Assembly (NCBI GenBank): GCA_964020975.1
Contig: OZ026619.1
Span: 95,588,804-95,652,803, forward strand
DNA: 64,000 nucleotides
Direction: 5' to 3'
Source of the DNA: Hermodice carunculata
Taxonomy: Eukaryota > Annelida > Polychaeta > Eunicida > Amphinomidae
The notes below the pieces were generated by a model. It was not told where the DNA came from. It saw only the letters and a program-made list of their open reading frames with translations, and did not search any database. Positions 58,800 to 64,000 of this stretch are shown here, piece by piece; positions within the stretch are counted from its first letter, which is position 1, and every line of letters starts with the position of its first letter. Both the position numbers and the translations under genes were made by a program.

Positions 58800-59822
58800 A
58801 GTTACATTAAGAAATGATACTACATGTTTTGTACCTGATGTAAATTCAGCTAAATTATTGTTCAATATTCTGGAAAAGTTCACTCGCTATTCAAAATTAA
58901 ATGTAATTTAGAAAAAACAGTTGCTCTCTGGGTTGGAGTTCAAAAAGATTGGGATTTACCTGTATTGTGGAAAGATGGACAGCTTAAAACATTGGGTTTT
59001 ATTTTTCATAAAGATGAAATTTTGGTGTGCCAACTTAATTCTGTTTCAAAATTGCAGCAATTTAAAGAGATTATTAAAATTTGGAAGAAATTAAATTTGT
59101 CTTTAATAGAAAAAAAACATGTGCCTCAAATTTTTAGCTTCTTCCACACTCATTCATCCAGTAGCTTTTATATATGCAGATATAAATGTTACTAGGTCAA
59201 ACCAGTCAGATATTTACAAATTGCTTTGGAAACACTCTTCATATAAAGTAAAAAAATTAATAATGGATCAAAGCATCCCAAACGGTGGCTTCAAAATTTT
59301 ACATAGGCACACAAAAGTTATTGTCTTACAATGAATTGGGCAAAACGCATTTCTAAAACATGGTATGGCAAAATGGGCTGCATTTTTTTAACAGTTTATT
59401 ACTGATGTATTACTTGAAGATTTATTTTTAGCAGATGTCACAAAGACACATCATAGCTAAGCCTTCCTTTATTGTGCGTAGATGCAATTTCATCTTGGAA
59501 ACAATTTAGAGATATCTATAGACCCAATATTGTAAAAAAATATATATGCTCTGATTTTTTAATAGTTTAATGCATTTATTACAGTAAATTGCGTCACACT
59601 GTTTTGTAAACATAGGTATAAAAATGTATAAGGTCCATTACAGATATTTTAAATACTCAATGTGAATTTTGGCAAAAAGAAAAATTACAAGAAACATTGG
59701 AATCACTAACAAATTTCTTAGAATACTACTCATTATGTTCTGCTATACGTGGTGATTGGAAACACAAATTACATCCAGACCCTTACATAATAAAGAAATT
59801 CCATCTACGCTGTACGTCATGA
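58800..59822 (+). mobile_element. LINE F, left part: L1/Tx1-type LINE, 5' truncated
   Basis: Readable blocks are FNILEKFTRYSKL (about 58858), QKDWDLP, LWKDGQLKTLGFIFHKDE (about 58968-59015), IIKIWKKLNLSLIEKKHV (about 59073-59125), HPVAFIYADIN and INGGFK-like text near 59285, and CSAIRGDWKHKL near 59740. These match the RT thumb and downstream region of L1/Tx1-clade LINEs (LKTLG..F..D, I..WK.R.LSL.GK..V.K). The 5' two-thirds is absent. Multiple stops and frame changes are present. The sequence continues at 61735 after an insertion. Confidence 0.82.
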
Positions 59823-59858
59823 TTGGACGAGAACACAGAGATATTTTCAATAAAACAT

Positions 59859-60031
59859 AAGTCCCCGATTCTGGTAAAAATGCCGACTCAGTAAACGTAC
59901 TGCATAATCGTGTTGATATGGCACTTGCGCAAAACTACCTCCATTGAACCATGAGTGGATATGTGCTTTTTCCATTTCACCTAGGCGACTGGTGCCAAAG
60001 GTTGCAGGTTCGAGTCCCGCTCGTTCCGAAC
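59859..60031 (+). repeat. Dispersed repeat ending in a tRNA-like sequence, copy 2
   Basis: Runs from aagtcccc to gttccgaac in the same order as the minus-strand copy at 23041-23240. It lacks about 27 bases around the box A region present in copy 1, leaving gagtggatatgtgc. Box B-like ggttcgagtcc is at 60007-60017. Similarity stops just after gttccgaac in both copies. The shared part lies upstream of and through the tRNA-like unit, the reverse of a normal tRNA-headed SINE. Confidence 0.8.
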
Positions 60032-60955
60032 ATAAAATATGTATAGAATTTTACTGGTGTTTTAATTAGGCAAAAACTTTCAATGTCTTCCTGCATGTAT
60101 TAGCTTATCAAATGAAACATATGTGTAAGAAAGAGAGGAACGGTTCAATTTATTTAACTTATCATTTAAATGTAGTATAGACAGTACACTTTAAAACAAG
60201 AGGATCATGATGATCCTGTGCTCTGCTGACTGGGATCTGCTTTTACAGTATTGGAACACATGGACTGCGGTCTAGACTTGTACAGCTATATACATGTATG
60301 TAGAGTGGTAGCAAAGTTTGTCCTTAAAACAAATTTGCGGCAGGACGGACGGACAGACGGACGACGGACGCAAACGGATTCTATAAGATCTGCTGATGGT
60401 AGTACATGTATTATCAATTGACATACCTTGCTGTTTCAATGGCTGCCGGTGTACAGTGGCAGCACTCACTTACAGTCACAAAGTCTGACATCGCATAACT
60501 TTGTCAAAAATTAATATATCCACATTATTTTCGCAAACTTTCATTGTCTAATGTCCAACTATATTTTGATAAAAATTTTAAGCAATTCTATCATGCTGTT
60601 CTGGATAAGAAGTAAAAAATAGCCTTAACACGCAAAAATTCATTGAAAAAATAGGGAAAAAATCGCAGCGCCACCTGGTGGCCAAAATGAGAACTAGCTG
60701 ACCCCAGGTGACCCTATGTGCAATATCAAAGCAATTGGCCAGGTAGTTCTTGAGATGAAGAAATTTTTTTTTTTTTCAAAAACTAAATTAAAAAATTCAT
60801 TAAAAATAGAAAAATTATTGCATCATCAACTCCTTCGCAAACTTGGTAGAGGTTCACCTGGGCAACATCCATGTGCAAAATTAAAACATTCCCTACAGCG
60901 GTTTTTGAGAAGAAGTCATAAGGGTAAATACAATAGTGTAATATATGCACTGTAT

Positions 60956-61137
<182 letters not shown>

Positions 61138-61678
61138 CTGCAGCACTTCCTTACAGTTGCAGAGTTTGATATCCCATTACTTTGCCTAAAATTAACATAT
61201 CCATATTATTTTCGCAAACTTTCATTGTCTAATGTCCAACTATATTCTGATTAAATTTTAAGCAATTCTGTTCAGCCGTTCTGTAGAAGAAGTCGAAAAT
61301 AGCCTTAACAGGCAATAATTGATTAAAAAAATAGGAAAAAAATCACAGCTTCATCTGGTGGCCAAAATAAGAACTAGTTGACCCCAGATGACCATATGTG
61401 CAATATCAAAGCAATTGGCTTCGGAGTTCTTAAGATGGAGAAATTTTAATTTTGTCAAAAAATAAATAAAAAAATTCATCAAAAATAGAAAAATTATTGC
61501 ATCATCATCTCCTTCGCAAACTTGGTAGAGGTTTACCTGGGAATCATCCATGTGCAAAATCAAAACATTCTATGTAGCAGTTTTTGAGAAGAAGTCGAAA
61601 ATATTAAACGTCTAACGACAGACGGAAGGACAGACGGACAGACGGACAGACGGACGACGGACGCAAACGGACTCTATA

Positions 61679-61710
61679 AGCTCTGCTGACTGACAAGTCA
61701 GCAGAGCTAA
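61679..61710. repeat. Perfect 13-bp hairpin followed by CTAA
   Basis: Stem agctctgctgact with its exact inverse, loop gaca, then aaaaa; the last stem bases with the next two form CTAA (61707-61710). A hairpin near CTRR is the 3' end pattern of Helitrons, but here the hairpin overlaps CTAA instead of preceding it by several bases, so the assignment is doubtful. Confidence 0.8.
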
Positions 61711-61734
61711 AAATCAGTTCTCAGTTTCACATAC

Positions 61735-62200
61735 ATGTGTTCCAATTAATACAAGACTGTTTAAACTGATATTTGTAGACCCTGAATTTCGTAGCTTTTG
61801 TTCTAATGGAGAAACAATTTCACACAGATGTTGGGAATGTAGATTCACCAGTGTGTTTTGGGGTTATTATAAAGATTGGTATGATAAATGTAGCCCACAT
61901 GAAAATATTTCTTTATCTTCAAAAAACTTTTTATTTTGGGGTATTTCGGAGAAAACCCTAAGTATACAAAGAACTACGTCTGCTTTCAGCTAAATATTAT
62001 GTCCATAACGAATTTTGTCCAAAACAAAAAACAAAACAAAAAACCCAGAATAGTTCATTTCCTAATTTAAAAAATGAAAAGTAAAGTCACTGTTGAAAAA
62101 TATATTTATGTGCTCAAGGTAAACAAGAAATTTTGAAAGAAGATATTGAACCTTATAGCCAGCTACTTTATATTAACTCAAGTGTACTTGCACATGAATG
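61735..62200 (+). mobile_element. LINE F, right part: C-terminal zinc-finger region
   Basis: The reading gives VDPEFRSFCSNGETISHRCWEC (in two pieces: FRSFCSNGE, TISHRCWEC), then FTSVFW and FFLFWGIS-like text. This is the C-terminal CxxC...HxxxxC region of L1/Tx1-type RT proteins (C.FC...ETI.HLF.EC...K.FW). It completes the order begun at 58800 and places the insertion between the RT thumb and the zinc finger. Confidence 0.8.
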
Positions 62201-62204
62201 TGTT

Positions 62205-62649
62205 TTGGCTCACTTCATAAACCTTTTCTGTTATCTGTTCAGACTCATTGTTACTATTGAATTCTGTATGGAAAATATGATAAAGAATTTTTAAAAGTCG
62301 CGTTAAGAATGGCGTAATGCGGTTTCTAGCGTAGATACCACTCAAAGAAGACACACTGACACCGTAAAGTAAGCAGTTCTGACCCGTTAAAATGATTGTG
62401 TATGTATTTATTTACACTTAGCATGTTTTCTTGCTGGTTGTCACTTCTAATTCTCAGATTGGTCGTTTTCACTACTGTTGAAGTTAGAGAAAACCATTGA
62501 AACAGACCACATTTGACTCTCACTTGGTTTGACCCTTTTAATCGGAAGCGAGCTAATACAATGAACCACTCGTTGTGTCTGTGTGCCGACAAATCAGGGC
62601 CATTTGAAAATTCAAAACTTGAAATCTGCAAAGCTACATGTATTATACG
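62205..62649. other. No recognisable feature
   Basis: Short openings only. Confidence 0.5.
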
Positions 62650-62960
62650 TAAAGATGCCCTCCCAACTACAATTCATATGTGTCTCCTGTAGGCGCATCC
62701 TATGAACCACAAACAAGGGGCTGTAGAAGTTAATATATGCCACTTAGGGTCACCTGAGAAGTTTAAAAATTGAATATTTTCAAAATCAATACTGGTAGAT
62801 ATTTCATTTGAACTACAATTTGTAGGTTTGTGCTGGAGGTGCATCCAGTGAACCACAATCAAAACTTGTAGGTTTTGGATTTATCCTTGTTGGGGAGGGG
62901 GGGGGGGGCTTGAAAAAATTAAATGTTAAATATTTATCTTCGAAGCTGGTATGTGTAGAT
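62650..62960 (+). repeat. Roughly 146-bp diverged tandem duplication
   Basis: aactacaatt starts both units (62665 and 62811), followed by gcgcatcc or gtgcatcca, gaaccacaa and a tail of aaaattgaatattt or aaaattaaatgtt, ending near ggtagatat or tgtagatat. The second unit contains a run of 12 G (62897-62908). Confidence 0.8.
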
Positions 62961-63115
62961 ATGTGTTATTCTGACTTCACATCCTGGATTTGTCCATTTT
63001 CAATTGTGTCCAGAGCTGAGTTCTCAGATGCCACTAAAGCTGAAGTCTCTGAATATTGTTTGGCCCTATCAGTGAAGTTGAAATAATACAAATTAGGTGG
63101 AACACTAACAGATTT

Positions 63116-63240
63116 GTACATACATACATGCATACACACATACATACATACATACATAAACACATACGTACGTACATACCTACATACATACATACAGACG
63201 TACAGACGTACAGACGTACATACATACATACATACATGTA
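63116..63240. repeat. (TACA)n/(GACGTACA)n microsatellite
   Basis: About 125 bases of tacatacat units with interspersed cgta and gacgta variants. It produces HTYIHTYI and CMYVCMYV artefact readings on the two strands. Confidence 0.96.
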
Positions 63241-63244
63241 TTTG

Positions 63245-64000
63245 TGATAGACAAGACATACAACAGGCCATGATTTGTCAATTGCTGTCAATTACATGTA
63301 TGTGTACATCACTAGGATTTGTGACAATAGTTCTCCCAAATTGTTTAAACATTGCAACATCTGTCGGTAGGCATATAAACGGTCTGATACATTTCAAATA
63401 CTGTATATCCTTGAAAATAAGGCTACACTTTCAAAAATCTGTCCGAGAGTCCAATTTTAACCATCACGCAATGCTTTTGTATTTGTGTGGCGCTATAGAG
63501 GAGTTTGTACTTCGGTGACATGATCTTGGTGATAAACCAATCTTACACGTGAGGGGATATCCGCCTATTGCATAAAAAGTTTTAAGTTTGCATTTTATAG
63601 ACATAGCGAAAGGCCAATCAAACCCTTCCACATATTGGAAACCCTCTGAAATTTCCCGTACTTGAGGTTTTTACCATTATAAAGGTGCTTAAAGTTGTAC
63701 AACAGGATAAACTCTTCACATAGATTTCTGACTGTTGTACTTAACGCAACATCAGTGCTCCCTGGCGGCACAAACTTATTTTGTACTGATAAAGCAACCA
63801 ATATTAAATGGAGTTAACATTGTTTAACTTTTTTAGCACAAACAGTTTTGCTCCAATCTCAGACTGACAAAAATATTTTTACATGTTTTGGGAGAATTGG
63901 GAAGGTTTCGCGTGCAAATGTGTTCACAGCAGAATATTTTAAATTTCTAAAGGAATCACTAGCGAGACACCATAAAATCTCTCAAATTTACTAAAGACAG
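63245..64000. other. No recognisable feature
   Basis: The minus-strand opening 63595-63801 (68 residues) is mildly protein-like (FVPPGSTDVALSTTVRNLC) but unassigned. A tactgtatatccttgaaaata phrase near 63400 resembles sub-terminal sequence of some MITEs, but no partner was found. Confidence 0.4.

Noticed and set aside
63397-63422. MITE-like phrase tactgtatatccttgaaaata
   Set aside because: Only one occurrence and no matching inverted end in the window.
62966-63518. ORFs with Cys-Met-Tyr-Val or His-Thr-Tyr-Ile repeats
   Set aside because: Translation of the (TACA)n microsatellite in both orientations.

Overview
The window is AT-rich, repeat-dense eukaryotic DNA. No host gene can be called with confidence; nearly everything recognisable is a transposable element or a tandem repeat. 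The mix (a DIRS-order tyrosine-recombinase retrotransposon, CR1/Jockey-type and L1/Tx1-type LINEs, one LINE whose ORF1 carries an SGNH-esterase-like domain, Tc1/mariner and pogo elements, tRNA-derived SINEs) suggests a marine invertebrate. Lophotrochozoan (mollusc-like) is my best guess, partly because of a repeat at 60195-61712 whose ends resemble repeats I remember from molluscs. This assignment is inference.

Layout. 1-2500: a broken DIRS-like element cut by the left window edge. 2797-5195: two degenerate tandem arrays. 5738-6558: a pogo/Tigger-like MITE with matching inverted ends and TA duplications. 6561-9815: a decayed but nearly full-length CR1/Jockey-type LINE. 11710-13832: a second such LINE lacking most of its RT. 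13833-29440: mostly featureless DNA with local duplications, a Myb/SANT-like remnant, a decayed Tc1 remnant and a tRNA-like dispersed repeat. 29440-30660: a decayed minus-strand Tc1 remnant. 36060-40862: a LINE with ORF1 (SGNH esterase plus two CCHC knuckles) and ORF2 (endonuclease, RT), interrupted at the ORF1/ORF2 junction by an antisense tRNA-derived SINE.

40880-45956: a roughly 5.1-kb DNA element with long, highly similar terminal inverted repeats of about 570 bp, inserted at the 3' edge of that LINE. It contains a 188-aa minus-strand ORF with an acidic tail, a minisatellite that reverses orientation, and an internally deleted LINE. I cannot assign it to a superfamily; it is the best candidate here for something undescribed. 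46351-47872: a structurally complete Tc1 transposon with an uninterrupted 339-aa DD34E transposase, perfect 27-bp inverted repeats and TA duplications, the youngest-looking coding element in the window.

50985-51610: a LINE 3' fragment on the minus strand. 54917-55230: a minisatellite. 58800-62200: an L1/Tx1-type LINE split by a tRNA-like repeat and a 1.5-kb composite repeat that ends in a perfect hairpin. The rest is microsatellite and unannotated intergenic DNA. The history reads as successive insertions: old LINEs received a SINE, the long-TIR element, and the composite repeat; the Tc1 copy is recent.
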